NCBI GenBank assembly: GCA_040882645.1
Contig: JBBEAX010000055.1
Location: 1 to 64,000 of the forward strand
Reading direction: 5' to 3'
Source: JAUYIV01 sp040882645
Lineage (GTDB): Bacteria; Actinomycetota; Acidimicrobiia; Spongiisociales; UBA11373
DNA: 64,000 nucleotides
The notes under the pieces are model-generated. The model saw nothing but the letters and a program-made list of their open reading frames with translations. It searched no databases and was not told the origin of the DNA. The position numbers were made by a program, and so were the translations under genes. Positions 41,497 through 49,850 of the stretch are shown one piece after another (within the stretch, counting starts at the first letter, position 1; each line of letters begins with the position of its first letter).

Positions 41497-43932
41497 ATGA
41501 CGGACGACCGGGACGCCCGGGTAGAACTGATCGACATCGAGCAGGAGGTGAAGGCCTCCTTCCTCGAGTACGCCATGTCGGTCATCGTCTCCAGGGCGCT
41601 GCCCGACGTACGCGATGGTCTCAAGCCGGTTCACCGGCGGATCCTCTTCTCGATGTACGACTCGGGGAGCCGGCCCAACCAGCCGTTCCGCAAGAGCGCC
41701 CGGGTGGTCGGCGACGTCATGGGCTGGTTCCATCCCCACTCCGGTGAGGCCATCTACGACGCGATGGTTCGCCTCGGCCAGGACTACGCCACCCGCTACC
41801 CACTCATCCAGCCGCAGGGCAACTTCGGCACCGTCGATGATCCGCCGGCGGCGATGCGGTACACCGAGGCACGGCTCGAGGCGCTGGCGATGCACATGCT
41901 CGACGGTATCGACGAGGACACCGTCCACTTCGAGGACAACTACTCCGGGGAGCGTCAGGAGCCGACGGTGCTTCCGGCCCGTTTCCCCAATCTGCTCGCC
42001 AACGGGTCCACCGGCATCGCGGTCGGCATGGCGACGAACATTCCCCCGCACAACCTCAGCGAGATCATCGACGCGACCATTCACATGATCGACAACCCCG
42101 ACGCCACCGCCGAAGACCTGCTCGAGTTCGTCAAGGGCCCCGACTTTCCCACCGGGGCGTACATCGTCGGCACCAAGGGGGCGCGCGACGCGCTGCTCAC
42201 CGGGCGCGGCTCGGTGAAGATGCGGGCCGTCACCGAGGTCGAGGAGGTTCGGAAGGGGCGCACTGCGATCATCGTCTCCGAGATCCCGTACCAGGTGTCG
42301 CGCGACCGGATCATGGAGAAGATCGCCGACATCGTGCGCGACAAGAAGGTCACCGGCATCGCCGACCTGCGCGACGAGAGCGATCGCAACGGCACCCGCC
42401 TCGTGATCGAGTTGAAGCGCGAGGCCACCCCGCAGGTGGTTCTCAACCAGCTCTACAAGAACACCCAGCTCCAGGAGAGCTTCGGGGTGAACATGGTCGC
42501 TCTGGTCGACGGCGTTCCCCGCACCCTCAACGTCGCCGAGATGATCGGGTATTACATCGATCACCAGATGGATGTGATCGAACGGCGGACCCGGTTCCGC
42601 CTCGGCCGGGCAGAGGCCCGCGCCCACATCGTCGAGGGGCTCCTCATCGCCCTCGACAACATCGATGCCGTGGTGGCGGTGATTCGGGGGTCGAAGGACA
42701 CCGACACCGCCCGCACCGCCCTGATGAAGAAGTTCAAGTTGAGCGAGATCCAGGCGACGCATATTCTCGACATGCCCCTGCGTCGGCTCACCGCGCTGGA
42801 GACCACCAAGCTGCGCGAGGAGCACGCCGAGCTGCTCAAACTCATCAAGTACCTCAACGGCCTGCTGAAGAGCCCTACGAAGCGTCGGGCGCTCATCGCC
42901 GCCGAGTTGAAGGAGATCCGGGAGAAGTTCGGCGACAACCGACGAAGCATCTTCATCCCCGACGATGGCGACATGACGCTCGAAGACCTGATCGCCGACG
43001 AGGAGATCGTGGTCACTGTCACCGCCAACGGTTACGTCAAGGCGGTCAATGCGTCCGCCTACAAGAAGCAGGGGAGGGGCGGTCGCGGGGTCAAGGCCGA
43101 GAATCTGCGTGAAGACGATGTCATCCACCACCTCGTCCACACCACCGCCCACGCCTATCTGTTGTTCTTCACCAACCGCGGCAAGGTGTACCGGATCAAG
43201 GCCCATGAGCTCCCGCGCAAGGACCGCACCGCCAAAGGGGTACTTGCACAGTCGGTGCTCCCCCTCGGCCCCGATGAGGTGATCGAGGCCGTGGTCGATA
43301 CCCGTGACTACGAGACGGCCCGATACCTGGTGATCGCCACACGGGATGGGCAGATCAAGAAGACCAAGTTCTCCGACTACGACAGCCGCAACAGCAGCCT
43401 CATCGCGATTCGGCTCGCCGGCGATGACGAGGTGGTGGCAGTGCGCACCACCACCGGCAAGAACGACATTCTGCTGTTCACTTCCGACGGGCAGGGGATC
43501 CGGTTCAAGGAGGGCGACATCCGGGCCATGGGCCGCGACACGATGGGGGTCAGGGGCGTCCGGCTGCGCGAGGGCGATCACGTGGTGTCGGCGGCGAGCG
43601 ACCAGGAGGGCGACGAGGTGGTGCTGCTGACCACCGCCGGCTACGGCAAGCGGGTGAAAACCGCCGAGTTTCCCCGTCAGAAGCGAGGTGGCCTGGGGGT
43701 GAAGGCCATCAAGCTCACCAAGGCCCGGGGGACCCTGGTGGCAGCCCGCACCATTGCCCCGGGGGCCGAGATCTTCGTCACCTCGTCGACGGGAGTCGTG
43801 ATTCGCACCGGCACCGACAAGATCAGCCGGCAGAAGAGAGACTCCACCGGCGTCAAGGTGATGACCGTCTCCGGCGGCGGCACGGTCACCGCCTTTGCCC
43901 AGGTCCCCCCCGAGGAGCTCGTCGACGAATGA
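41497..43932 (+). CDS. gyrA: DNA gyrase subunit A, unusual QRDR
   Basis: GyrA cuts and reseals DNA; the catalytic Tyr is in 'AAMRYTEARL'. The 811 residues include the winged-helix and tower domains and a C-terminal beta-pinwheel whose GyrA box reads 'QGRGGRG', so it should be a true gyrase. In the quinolone region the usual HPHGD(S/A)(A/S) reads H79-P-H-S-G-E-A-I-Y-D88: Glu replaces the drug-contacting Ser and Gly the preceding Asp. A purine-rich GGAG lies 7 nt before the ATG. Confidence 0.98.
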   Translation: MTDDRDARVELIDIEQEVKASFLEYAMSVIVSRALPDVRDGLKPVHRRILFSMYDSGSRPNQPFRKSARVVGDVMGWFHPHSGEAIYDAMVRLGQDYATRYPLIQPQGNFGTVDDPPAAMRYTEARLEALAMHMLDGIDEDTVHFEDNYSGERQEPTVLPARFPNLLANGSTGIAVGMATNIPPHNLSEIIDATIHMIDNPDATAEDLLEFVKGPDFPTGAYIVGTKGARDALLTGRGSVKMRAVTEVEEVRKGRTAIIVSEIPYQVSRDRIMEKIADIVRDKKVTGIADLRDESDRNGTRLVIELKREATPQVVLNQLYKNTQLQESFGVNMVALVDGVPRTLNVAEMIGYYIDHQMDVIERRTRFRLGRAEARAHIVEGLLIALDNIDAVVAVIRGSKDTDTARTALMKKFKLSEIQATHILDMPLRRLTALETTKLREEHAELLKLIKYLNGLLKSPTKRRALIAAELKEIREKFGDNRRSIFIPDDGDMTLEDLIADEEIVVTVTANGYVKAVNASAYKKQGRGGRGVKAENLREDDVIHHLVHTTAHAYLLFFTNRGKVYRIKAHELPRKDRTAKGVLAQSVLPLGPDEVIEAVVDTRDYETARYLVIATRDGQIKKTKFSDYDSRNSSLIAIRLAGDDEVVAVRTTTGKNDILLFTSDGQGIRFKEGDIRAMGRDTMGVRGVRLREGDHVVSAASDQEGDEVVLLTTAGYGKRVKTAEFPRQKRGGLGVKAIKLTKARGTLVAARTIAPGAEIFVTSSTGVVIRTGTDKISRQKRDSTGVKVMTVSGGGTVTAFAQVPPEELVDE

Positions 43933-43948
43933 GTTGCGGGCATGGTGA

Positions 43949-43967
43949 TCCGCCGCAAAACGGCGGA
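43949..43967 (+). terminator. Hairpin after gyrA
   Basis: TCCGCCG-caaaa-CGGCGGA is a 7-bp perfect stem 17 bp after the gyrA stop, without a T-run. It may attenuate or end the gyrBA transcript before the DUF3566 gene. Confidence 0.5.
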
Positions 43968-44006
43968 CCCCCGGTAACGTAAACAGGCCTTTCCGAGGAG
44001 TTCCCA

Positions 44007-44561
44007 ATGGCCGTCCAGCGAGTGCGACGGGTCATTCGAAAGATCGACCCGTGGACCGTTCTCAAGGTCACGATCGTCTTCAACGCCATCATGGCGCTCG
44101 TCTTCGTGCTCGGGACGGTGATCTTCTGGTCGATCTTCGTGAATGCGGGCATCCCCGAGAGAATCAACGACCTGGCCTTGCTGATCGGGATCGAGAACGG
44201 CATCAACCTCGAGGGAGCGGTCTATTTCCGGGTCGTCCTGCTGCTGTCGATCATCGGCACGATCATGATGACGGGCTTCTTCACCCTCGGCGCGGTGGTC
44301 TACAACCTGATTTCTGACCTCGTCGGCGGCGTCGAGGTGATCGTCCTCGAGGAAACCCTGGGGGCGCGGGCGGTTCCCCGGGCCACGCATTCGGGCGTCA
44401 CTCGTCCTCCGGCGCGTCGGGGCATCCTCCCCACCGTGCGCTCGGCGCTCTCACCCAAGAGCGACGAGGAGAGAGCCCGCGCCGCCGCCAAGCAGGCGGC
44501 GAAGGACGAGCCGGCTCCGGTACGAGCCCCCGAAGTCCCCCAGGTAGAGAAGACGGGGTAG
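44007..44561 (+). CDS. DUF3566 transmembrane protein
   Basis: The 184-residue protein has a basic cytoplasmic start ('VQRVRRVIRKIDPWTVLKV'), two membrane spans (about residues 20-48 and 72-97), and a polar Ala/Arg-rich tail. 'IDPWTVLKV' and 'FFTLGAVVYNLISDLVGGVEV' (start to end) are the DUF3566 hallmarks. It corresponds to Rv0007 after gyrA in mycobacteria. Its function is unknown. CGAGGAG lies about 7 nt before the ATG. The tRNA-Ile and tRNA-Ala genes often found next are absent. Confidence 0.9.
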   Translation: MAVQRVRRVIRKIDPWTVLKVTIVFNAIMALVFVLGTVIFWSIFVNAGIPERINDLALLIGIENGINLEGAVYFRVVLLLSIIGTIMMTGFFTLGAVVYNLISDLVGGVEVIVLEETLGARAVPRATHSGVTRPPARRGILPTVRSALSPKSDEERARAAAKQAAKDEPAPVRAPEVPQVEKTG

Positions 44562-44566
44562 GGGCC

Positions 44567-44664
44567 GCGATACGCGATACGCGATTCGCGATACGACAGA
44601 AACGCCTGGATCAGCCGAGACGCGCCGGGCTCCGTCGAATTGCGAATTGCGAATTGCGAATCGC
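44567..44664. repeat. Inverted pair of heptamer arrays (GCGATAC / GAATTGC)
   Basis: GCGATAC, GCGATAC, GCGATTC, GCGATAC (44567-44594, flank GACAGAA) face GAATTGC three times and GAATCGC (44637-44664). The arms can pair imperfectly. The element fills the gap between convergent genes. Confidence 0.9.
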
Positions 44665-44674
44665 GGCTCGGGCG

Positions 44675-45424
44675 TCAGCCCGAGTAGGCCGCCACTTCCA
44701 GTCCCACCCGCAACGCCGCGGCCAGGTACTGCTCGGGGTGATCTCCGGGGCGGTGAACCCCCGGGCCCACAGCGCCCTCCGCCACCATGAGCGCGCCGGC
44801 GGCGAGGGCGATCCCATCGAGGTGGAGGCCCAGGTCGGCGACCCCGACGACCCGCGAGACGTGCTCGCCGTCGGCGTCACCGATCACGGTGGCGGATGCA
44901 CCGGCCCACTCACCCTCGATCGGAACCCTGATGCGGATGCCGCCGTCGTCGCGCCCTGCCCCTTCACCCCAGCGGGCTCCGACCGGCTCAGGGAACGCCA
45001 CCGGCTCGCCCCGTCGCAGCGGTTTGCCGGGCACCGTCCAGGCGGTGACGGTCCCGGTTACTTGGTCGGTACGGGCGATTTCATGGGCTGTCAGCGACTC
45101 GGCGATCCCCGAGAGGTTGGCCCCCACGAGGAGCGTCATCCCACTTTCGGTGAAGCGCCGGGTCACCTCCCGGTCGATCCGGTCGGCGGTGACGACGCAG
45201 GAGATGCCGTCATCGGCGGCGATACCGGCAAGACCGGAGGCGGCGACCGCGTCGTCGGTGGCTAGAGGGTTGTACCCGGTGAGCTCGCGGATCTTGATGG
45301 TCCGGCGTTCGGAGATTGGACCTTGATATCCGTACATCCCCAGGGCGACCAGGTCGCGCTCGGCGAGCAATATGAGCGCGGCGCGTCGTCCCGCCTCGCC
45401 GACCGCATGGATGGCGATCCTCAC
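44675..45424 (-). CDS. Unrecognised protein with Rossmann-like N-terminus
   Basis: I do not recognise this 249-residue protein. The N-terminus 'MRIAIHAVGEAGRRAALILL' reads like a nucleotide-binding beta-alpha unit without the full G-x-G-x-x-G. A central part ('GISCVVTADRIDREVTRRF') resembles the second half of Gfo/Idh-type oxidoreductases. The C-terminus, 'LHLDGIALAAGALMVAEGA', is helical. No membrane segment is present. The GTG start is 13 bp after the microprotein stop, so the two share a transcript. Confidence 0.65.
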   Translation of the reverse strand: MRIAIHAVGEAGRRAALILLAERDLVALGMYGYQGPISERRTIKIRELTGYNPLATDDAVAASGLAGIAADDGISCVVTADRIDREVTRRFTESGMTLLVGANLSGIAESLTAHEIARTDQVTGTVTAWTVPGKPLRRGEPVAFPEPVGARWGEGAGRDDGGIRIRVPIEGEWAGASATVIGDADGEHVSRVVGVADLGLHLDGIALAAGALMVAEGAVGPGVHRPGDHPEQYLAAALRVGLEVAAYSG

Positions 45425-45437
45425 GTGTCGAACGGCT

Positions 45438-45557
45438 TCAAGCCGGTGTCCATTTGCCGGAGTCGGCTGGCGGCTCGATGGGCCGGCGCCGGAAAAGCGC
45501 CAGCGCCGCCGCGGCCAGGGCGGTGACGATCACCACCTGGAAGGTTCGTCGGAACAT
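45438..45557 (-). CDS. 39-residue single-span microprotein
   Basis: The protein has a basic start ('MFRRTF'), a hydrophobic segment at residues about 7-21, the basic cluster 'FRRR', and a polar Pro-rich tail ending 'SGKWTPA'. TACACT lies 6 nt before the ATG on the coding strand, a leaderless layout that supports it. It leads the operon with the unrecognised 249-residue protein. The layout is like that of the protein at 15703-15822, although the sequences differ. Confidence 0.6.
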   Translation of the reverse strand: MFRRTFQVVIVTALAAAALALFRRRPIEPPADSGKWTPA

Positions 45558-45647
45558 GGGCCGAGTGTAAGGGAGCCGCGCTGCAGCGTCGGAAGCGGAG
45601 TCGCCGGTTGGAAGGTGGCGGAGTTTCGTCATGTGGGAGACTGCCCC

Positions 45648-46721
45648 ATGGCACGCCTTGCAGCACCAGGCGAGAAGGTGTCCTTCGAGGAACTCCAACT
45701 CGGGACTCGAAACCACGGGATGCCTCTCGAGGCCCTGCGCTACGACGTCACCCCGGTCGGCATGCACTACCTGCTCGTGCACTTCGACGTTCCGGCGATC
45801 GATCCCGGCGACTGGCGGCTCGAGGTGGGGGGCTCGGTAGGGAAGGAACTCGAACTGAGTCTCGACGACATCCGTTCGCTGCCCCGGCAGACGATGCCGG
45901 TGACCATGGAGTGTGCTGGCAACGGCCGCGCCCGCCTGGAACCCCGGCCTCGAAGCCAGCCCTGGTTGTTGGAAGCGGTCGGCACGTCCGAGTGGACCGG
46001 TACCTCGCTGGCCGGGGTCCTCGCGCAAGCTGGGGTTTCCCCGGACGCGGAGGAGTTGGTTTTCACCGGGGCCGATCGGGGGGTCGAGGGTGGCGTCGAG
46101 CACGACTATCAGCGCTCACTGCCCAAGGATGAGGCGCAGCGGGAAGAGGTCATGTTGGTGTACGAGATGAACGGTCGGCCCCTGGAGCCGCAGCATGGCT
46201 TCCCGCTCCGGCTCCTCGTGCCTGGTTGGTATGGGATGGCGAGCGTCAAGTGGCTGACCCGCGTCGAGGCGGTGACCGCGCCCTTCGCCGGCTACCAGCA
46301 GGCGGTTGCCTACCGGTACCAGGAGTCCGAGGAAGACCATGGTGTTCCGGTCACCCGGATCCGAGTCCGGGCCCTGATGATTCCACCGGGCATCCCCGAC
46401 TTCTTCACCCGTCGACGGCAGTTGGCTTCAGGGCCGACGACACTCTCGGGGCGGGCTTGGTCCGGAGGGGCTCCGGTCACCAAGGTCGAGGTGGCGGCCG
46501 ACGGTGACTGGGGGGAAGCGCGGCTCGGACCGTCGGTCGGCCCGTTCGCGTGGCGGGACTGGTCCTTCGATTGGGAGGCGTCGGCGGGCGATCATGTGTT
46601 GGCGTGCCGAGCCACCGACGCCGAGGGGAACACTCAACCACTCGAGCAGCCCTGGAACCTCCAGGGGATGGGCAACAACCTGGTGCAGGAAGTGGCGGTG
46701 ACCGTTCGCGGCTCGCGCTGA
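45648..46721 (+). CDS. Sulfite-oxidase-type molybdopterin oxidoreductase
   Basis: The 357-residue protein has the oxidoreductase molybdopterin-binding domain with the molybdenum-ligand Cys in 'PVTMECAGNGRARLEP', 'WTGTSLAGVLAQAG', 'GADRGVEGG' and 'LLVPGWYGMASVKWL', and a C-terminal Mo-co dimerisation domain ('GRAWSGGAPVTKVEVAADG'). No heme domain and no Tat or Sec signal is visible, so it may be cytoplasmic. The substrate, sulfite or another compound, is open. GGGAG lies 9 nt before the chosen ATG. Confidence 0.9.
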   Translation: MARLAAPGEKVSFEELQLGTRNHGMPLEALRYDVTPVGMHYLLVHFDVPAIDPGDWRLEVGGSVGKELELSLDDIRSLPRQTMPVTMECAGNGRARLEPRPRSQPWLLEAVGTSEWTGTSLAGVLAQAGVSPDAEELVFTGADRGVEGGVEHDYQRSLPKDEAQREEVMLVYEMNGRPLEPQHGFPLRLLVPGWYGMASVKWLTRVEAVTAPFAGYQQAVAYRYQESEEDHGVPVTRIRVRALMIPPGIPDFFTRRRQLASGPTTLSGRAWSGGAPVTKVEVAADGDWGEARLGPSVGPFAWRDWSFDWEASAGDHVLACRATDAEGNTQPLEQPWNLQGMGNNLVQEVAVTVRGSR

Positions 46722-46860
46722 CCCGGCTCTGACGGCATCCCGGCTCGCGTGACGGTCGCCGCTCGCCGCGCTGCGACCGAGCGCGTCGATTCGTCCGGAT
46801 GCGGTTGCTCATTGCTCATTGCGGTTGCCCCGACCCCGGTCCCGGCCCTACCCTCACCCC
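46722..46860. promoter_or_regulatory. Leader upstream of the riboswitch with promoter and short heptamers
   Basis: Two GCTCATT units (46807-46820) of the heptamer family are here. TACCCT (46849-46854) is the probable -10, placing the RNA start near 46861, right where the riboswitch fold begins. Together with the riboswitch this makes the 328-bp gap before btuF. Confidence 0.55.
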
Positions 46861-47005
46861 ACCACGCGAGTGGTGACCTGACGGACAGCGAAGTCCGGTT
46901 TGAATCCGGCACTGTCCCGCAACCGTGATGCCCCTTTTGGGGACGAGTCGGGACGCCTGACGTCAGGTCGGATTTGGACGCCTTCGGAGGAAGGGTGGCC
47001 AGCCG
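46861..47005 (+). ncRNA. Cobalamin riboswitch
   Basis: The conserved blocks of the cobalamin aptamer are present: 'AAGTCCGG..TGAATCCGGCACTG' around 46891-46913, 'CCCGCAACCGTGA' at 46916-46928, a short CCCC-ttt-GGGG helix, and 'GAGTCGGGACGCCTGACGTC' (46945-46964). The gene downstream is the binding protein of a B12-type importer, which fits. It should turn the operon off when adenosylcobalamin is abundant. Confidence 0.92.
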
Positions 47006-47021
47006 TCGGGCTTCCACACCT

Positions 47022-47048
47022 CCTCCTCGAGACTCGAGGAGGTTTTTT
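47022..47048 (+). terminator. Riboswitch terminator containing the btuF ribosome site
   Basis: CCTCCTCGAG (47022-47031) pairs perfectly with CTCGAGGAGG (47033-47042) and is followed by six T's. The 3' arm includes GAGGAGG, seven bases before the btuF ATG at 47050, so the same stem would stop transcription and hide the Shine-Dalgarno sequence. Confidence 0.9.
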
Positions 47049-47049
47049 C

Positions 47050-47961
47050 ATGAAGCGGCTCTCTTGCCTGCTCCTACTGATCGCCCTGGTGGGCGGGGCG
47101 TGCGGTGACGACGCCCCGGCGGGCGATGGTGCCACTACCACTGTGGCCACCGGGTTCCCCGTGGAGGTGCGCGGGGCCACGATCCCCGTCCGCCCGGAAC
47201 GGGTCGTCTCGGGATCGGCGACCCACACCGAGATCCTGTTCGCCCTCGGCGCCGGCGACCGGGTGGTGGCGGTGGATGCGTTCTCGGACTTTCCTGCCGA
47301 GACGGCATCGATCCCCCAATTCGATGCCTTCAATGCCAGTGTCGAAGGGATCGCCGGGCTCGACCCCGACCTGGTGATCCTGTCCTTCGATCCGGGCGAT
47401 GTGGTCGACGGGCTCGCCGCCCTGGGCATCCCGGTCGTCCTGTTCGCCCCGCCCGGTCCGGTAGATCTCGACGGCGTGTATGCGGAGTGGCGCGATGTCG
47501 GAGCCGCCGTCGGCCTGACCACCGAGGCCGAAGTTCTCATCGGAGAGGTGCGGGACGAGATCGCGGCGATCGTGGCCGAGGTCCCGATCTATGTACGGCC
47601 CTTCTCCTACTACCACGAGCTCGACAACACCTACTACTCGATCGGATCCGACACCTTCATTGGTTCGATCTACGGGATGCTGACGATGGTGAGCATCGCC
47701 GACGCTGCCGGTGGCGGGTTTCCGCAGCTGTCGGCCGAGTTCATTCTCGATGCGGATCCCGACTTCATCTTCCTGGCGGACGTCGACTGTTGCGGTGAAT
47801 CGATAGAGACCGTGGCCGCCCGGCCGGGCTGGTCTGAGCTCTCCGCGGTGCAGAGCGGCCGGGTGGTCGAATTGGACGAGGGGGTGGCTTCCCGATGGGG
47901 GCCCCGGGTGGTCGAGCTGGTGCGGGTGATCGCTCGCGAGGTCCACGGAGTCGGCGCCTGA
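47050..47961 (+). CDS. btuF: Cobalamin/iron-type ABC importer binding lipoprotein
   Basis: The 303-residue protein starts with a lipoprotein signal ('LLLIALVGGAC' lipobox), a short Thr linker and a periplasmic-binding domain of the BtuF/FepB class: 'ATHTEILFALGAGDRVVAVD', 'IAGLDPDLVILSFDPGD' and 'ARPGWSELSAVQSGRVVELD'. Acting with the next two genes it would capture B12 or a related corrinoid, a choice made because of the cobalamin riboswitch. Its stop overlaps the permease start as CTGA. Confidence 0.9.
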   Translation: MKRLSCLLLLIALVGGACGDDAPAGDGATTTVATGFPVEVRGATIPVRPERVVSGSATHTEILFALGAGDRVVAVDAFSDFPAETASIPQFDAFNASVEGIAGLDPDLVILSFDPGDVVDGLAALGIPVVLFAPPGPVDLDGVYAEWRDVGAAVGLTTEAEVLIGEVRDEIAAIVAEVPIYVRPFSYYHELDNTYYSIGSDTFIGSIYGMLTMVSIADAAGGGFPQLSAEFILDADPDFIFLADVDCCGESIETVAARPGWSELSAVQSGRVVELDEGVASRWGPRVVELVRVIAREVHGVGA

Positions 47962-48992
47962 CCGCCGCCGATCCGTCGCGGCGGGTACCGCCACTGGTGG
48001 TTGCCGGTGCCTTCACCCTCCTGGTGGGGGCGCTGGCCGCCGGGGTGTTGATCGGTCCGGCGTCGCTGGCCCCCAAGCGGGTGATCCTCGAGATCCTCGG
48101 CCGGATGCCGCTGATCGACCTGGAGAGCGGGTTGGATGCGCGCGGCGCGGCCATCGTGTGGGAACTGCGGCTGCCGCGGGCACTGCTCGGCGCCCTGGTG
48201 GGAGCGACGCTATCGGTGGCCGGCGGCGCCTATCAGGGCGTGTTTCGCAATCCGCTGGCGGATCCCTATCTCCTCGGGGTGGCCGCCGGCGCCGGTCTCG
48301 GCGCCACGCTGGTGATCGTCACCGCCGGCGCCGGAGCGGCGATCGTGCCCATCGCCGCCTTTGCCGGGGCCATCGCAGCGGTCGTCGCCGCCTACGGCTT
48401 GGGGGCGGCGGCCGGAGGGCGAAGGAGCGGGGCAACCCTGATCCTGGCCGGCGTCGCGGTCGCAGCGTTCCTCACCGCGGCGCAGACCTTCGTCCAGCAG
48501 CGCAACGCCGACTCGATCCGCGAGGTCTACTCCTGGATCCTCGGCCGGCTCGGCACGGCCGGCTGGTCCGAGGTGGTGATGATGACGCCGTACGCCGTGA
48601 TCTCGATCGTCGTGATCCTCTTCCATCGGCGGCTCCTCGACGTGCTGGCCGTGGGCGAGGAGGAGGCGCGCGCCCTCGGGGTGCGGCCCGAGCGCGTCCG
48701 GGCCGCCGTCGTCGTTGCCGCCACTTTGGGAACCGCCGGCGCGGTCGCCGTCAGCGGCTTGATCGGCTTCGTGGGGATCGTCGTGCCGCACACGGTCAGG
48801 CTGTTGGTGGGTGCCTCCTACCGGCTGATCCTGCCGCTGTCGGTCGCCGGCGGGGCAGCGTTCATGGTCCTCGCCGACCTTGTCGCCCGATCGGCGCTCG
48901 GGCCGGCCGAGATCCCCATCGGGGTCGTCACCGCATTCATCGGGGGACCGTTCTTCCTCATCGTGCTTCGCACGTCGAGGCGGTCGCCATGA
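47958..48992 (+). CDS. btuC: FecCD/BtuC-type ABC importer permease
   Basis: The protein has about ten membrane spans and the FecCD blocks 'RLPRALLGALVGATLSVAGGAYQGVFRNPLADPYLLG' (from Arg to Gly), 'GRLGTAGWSEV', 'LGVRPERVRAAVV' and 'GLIGFVGIVVPHTVRLLVG', plus 'IPIGVVTAFIGGPFFLIVL' at the end. No ATG/GTG/TTG lies at the expected N-terminus: the nearest are ATG 47895, which would overlap btuF by 67 bases, and GTG 47997, at the first span. A CTG at 47958 overlaps the btuF stop by four bases, like other couplings here, and gives 344 residues. Confidence 0.88.
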   Translation: MTAADPSRRVPPLVVAGAFTLLVGALAAGVLIGPASLAPKRVILEILGRMPLIDLESGLDARGAAIVWELRLPRALLGALVGATLSVAGGAYQGVFRNPLADPYLLGVAAGAGLGATLVIVTAGAGAAIVPIAAFAGAIAAVVAAYGLGAAAGGRRSGATLILAGVAVAAFLTAAQTFVQQRNADSIREVYSWILGRLGTAGWSEVVMMTPYAVISIVVILFHRRLLDVLAVGEEEARALGVRPERVRAAVVVAATLGTAGAVAVSGLIGFVGIVVPHTVRLLVGASYRLILPLSVAGGAAFMVLADLVARSALGPAEIPIGVVTAFIGGPFFLIVLRTSRRSP

Positions 48993-49759
48993 GCCGGGTG
49001 ACTGCCACCGGCGTTTCGGTGGCGTACGGGGGCCGCACCGCGGTCGACGGCGTCGACCTCTCGGTGGCGGCGGGTGAGTGGGTCGCGTTGATCGGGCCCA
49101 ACGGTGCCGGTAAGACCTCGCTGCTGCGCGCCATCGCCGGGACCATCCCCCACACCGGTGAGGTGATGATCGATGGCGTGGCGGCGGCTTCGCTGCCCCG
49201 GCGAAGGGCTGCCCGGTTGGTGGCGATGGTTCCCCAGCAGCCGGTGCTGCCTGACGGGATGACGGTGCTCGATTACGTGCTCCTCGGCCGGACTCCCCAT
49301 CTGGGTTACCTGGCCGCCGAGAGCTCCACCGATGTCGCCATCGCCCGTGAGTCGATGGCGCGTCTCGACGCCGCCGACCTGGGCGGCCGCCGGCTGGGAG
49401 AGCTCTCGGGTGGGGAGCACCAGCGGGTGGTGCTGGCACGGGCGCTGGCACAGCAGTCCGCGGTGCTGCTTCTCGACGAGCCCACCGCCGCCCTCGATGT
49501 CGGCCACGGTCAGCAGGTGCTCGACCTGGTCGACGAACTGCGCCGGGAGCGAGGGATGAGCGTGATCGCCGCGGTGCACGACCTGACCCTCGCCGCCCAG
49601 TATGCCGATCGCCTCGCCCTCATGGACGGGGGCCGCATCGTCTCCGAAGGGAGCCCGCGGGCGGTGCTCACCGAAGACGCAATCGCCCGCTTCTCAGGCG
49701 CCCGAGTGTCGATCCTCACCGGCCCCGGCGGCGAAGTGGTAGTGGTGCCGAGGAGGTAG
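48989..49759 (+). CDS. btuD: ABC importer ATPase (BtuD/FepC-type)
   Basis: The 256-residue ATPase has Walker A 'VALIGPNGAGKTSLLRAI', Q-loop 'MVPQQPVLPDGMTVLDYVLLGRTPH' region, signature 'LSGGEHQRVVLARALAQ', Walker B 'AVLLLDEPTAALD' and H-loop 'VIAAVHDLTLA'. The ATG overlaps the permease stop by four bases. It completes the btuFCD operon under the cobalamin riboswitch. Confidence 0.95.
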   Translation: MSRVTATGVSVAYGGRTAVDGVDLSVAAGEWVALIGPNGAGKTSLLRAIAGTIPHTGEVMIDGVAAASLPRRRAARLVAMVPQQPVLPDGMTVLDYVLLGRTPHLGYLAAESSTDVAIARESMARLDAADLGGRRLGELSGGEHQRVVLARALAQQSAVLLLDEPTAALDVGHGQQVLDLVDELRRERGMSVIAAVHDLTLAAQYADRLALMDGGRIVSEGSPRAVLTEDAIARFSGARVSILTGPGGEVVVVPRR

Positions 49760-49816
49760 CAGGTGGCAGGTTGCAGGCCGGCCATAGACGAGCGGCGACC
49801 AGGGACGGGGTTCTTC

Positions 49817-49844
49817 GAATTGCGTATCGCGAATTGCGTATCGC
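49817..49844. repeat. Heptamer array alternating GAATTGC and GTATCGC
   Basis: Four exact units in the order GAATTGC, GTATCGC, GAATTGC, GTATCGC lie between convergent btuD and the VIT1-family gene. Both units belong to the GCGATAC/GCAATTC family read on the other strand. Confidence 0.92.
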
Positions 49845-49850
49845 GAACTA

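Noticed and set aside
44562..44674. tRNA-Ile/tRNA-Ala genes expected after gyrA and DUF3566
   Set aside because: Only heptamer arrays are present in the gap.
46895..46920. A tRNA T-loop-like GGTTTGAATCC
   Set aside because: It is part of the cobalamin riboswitch core; no cloverleaf can be drawn.
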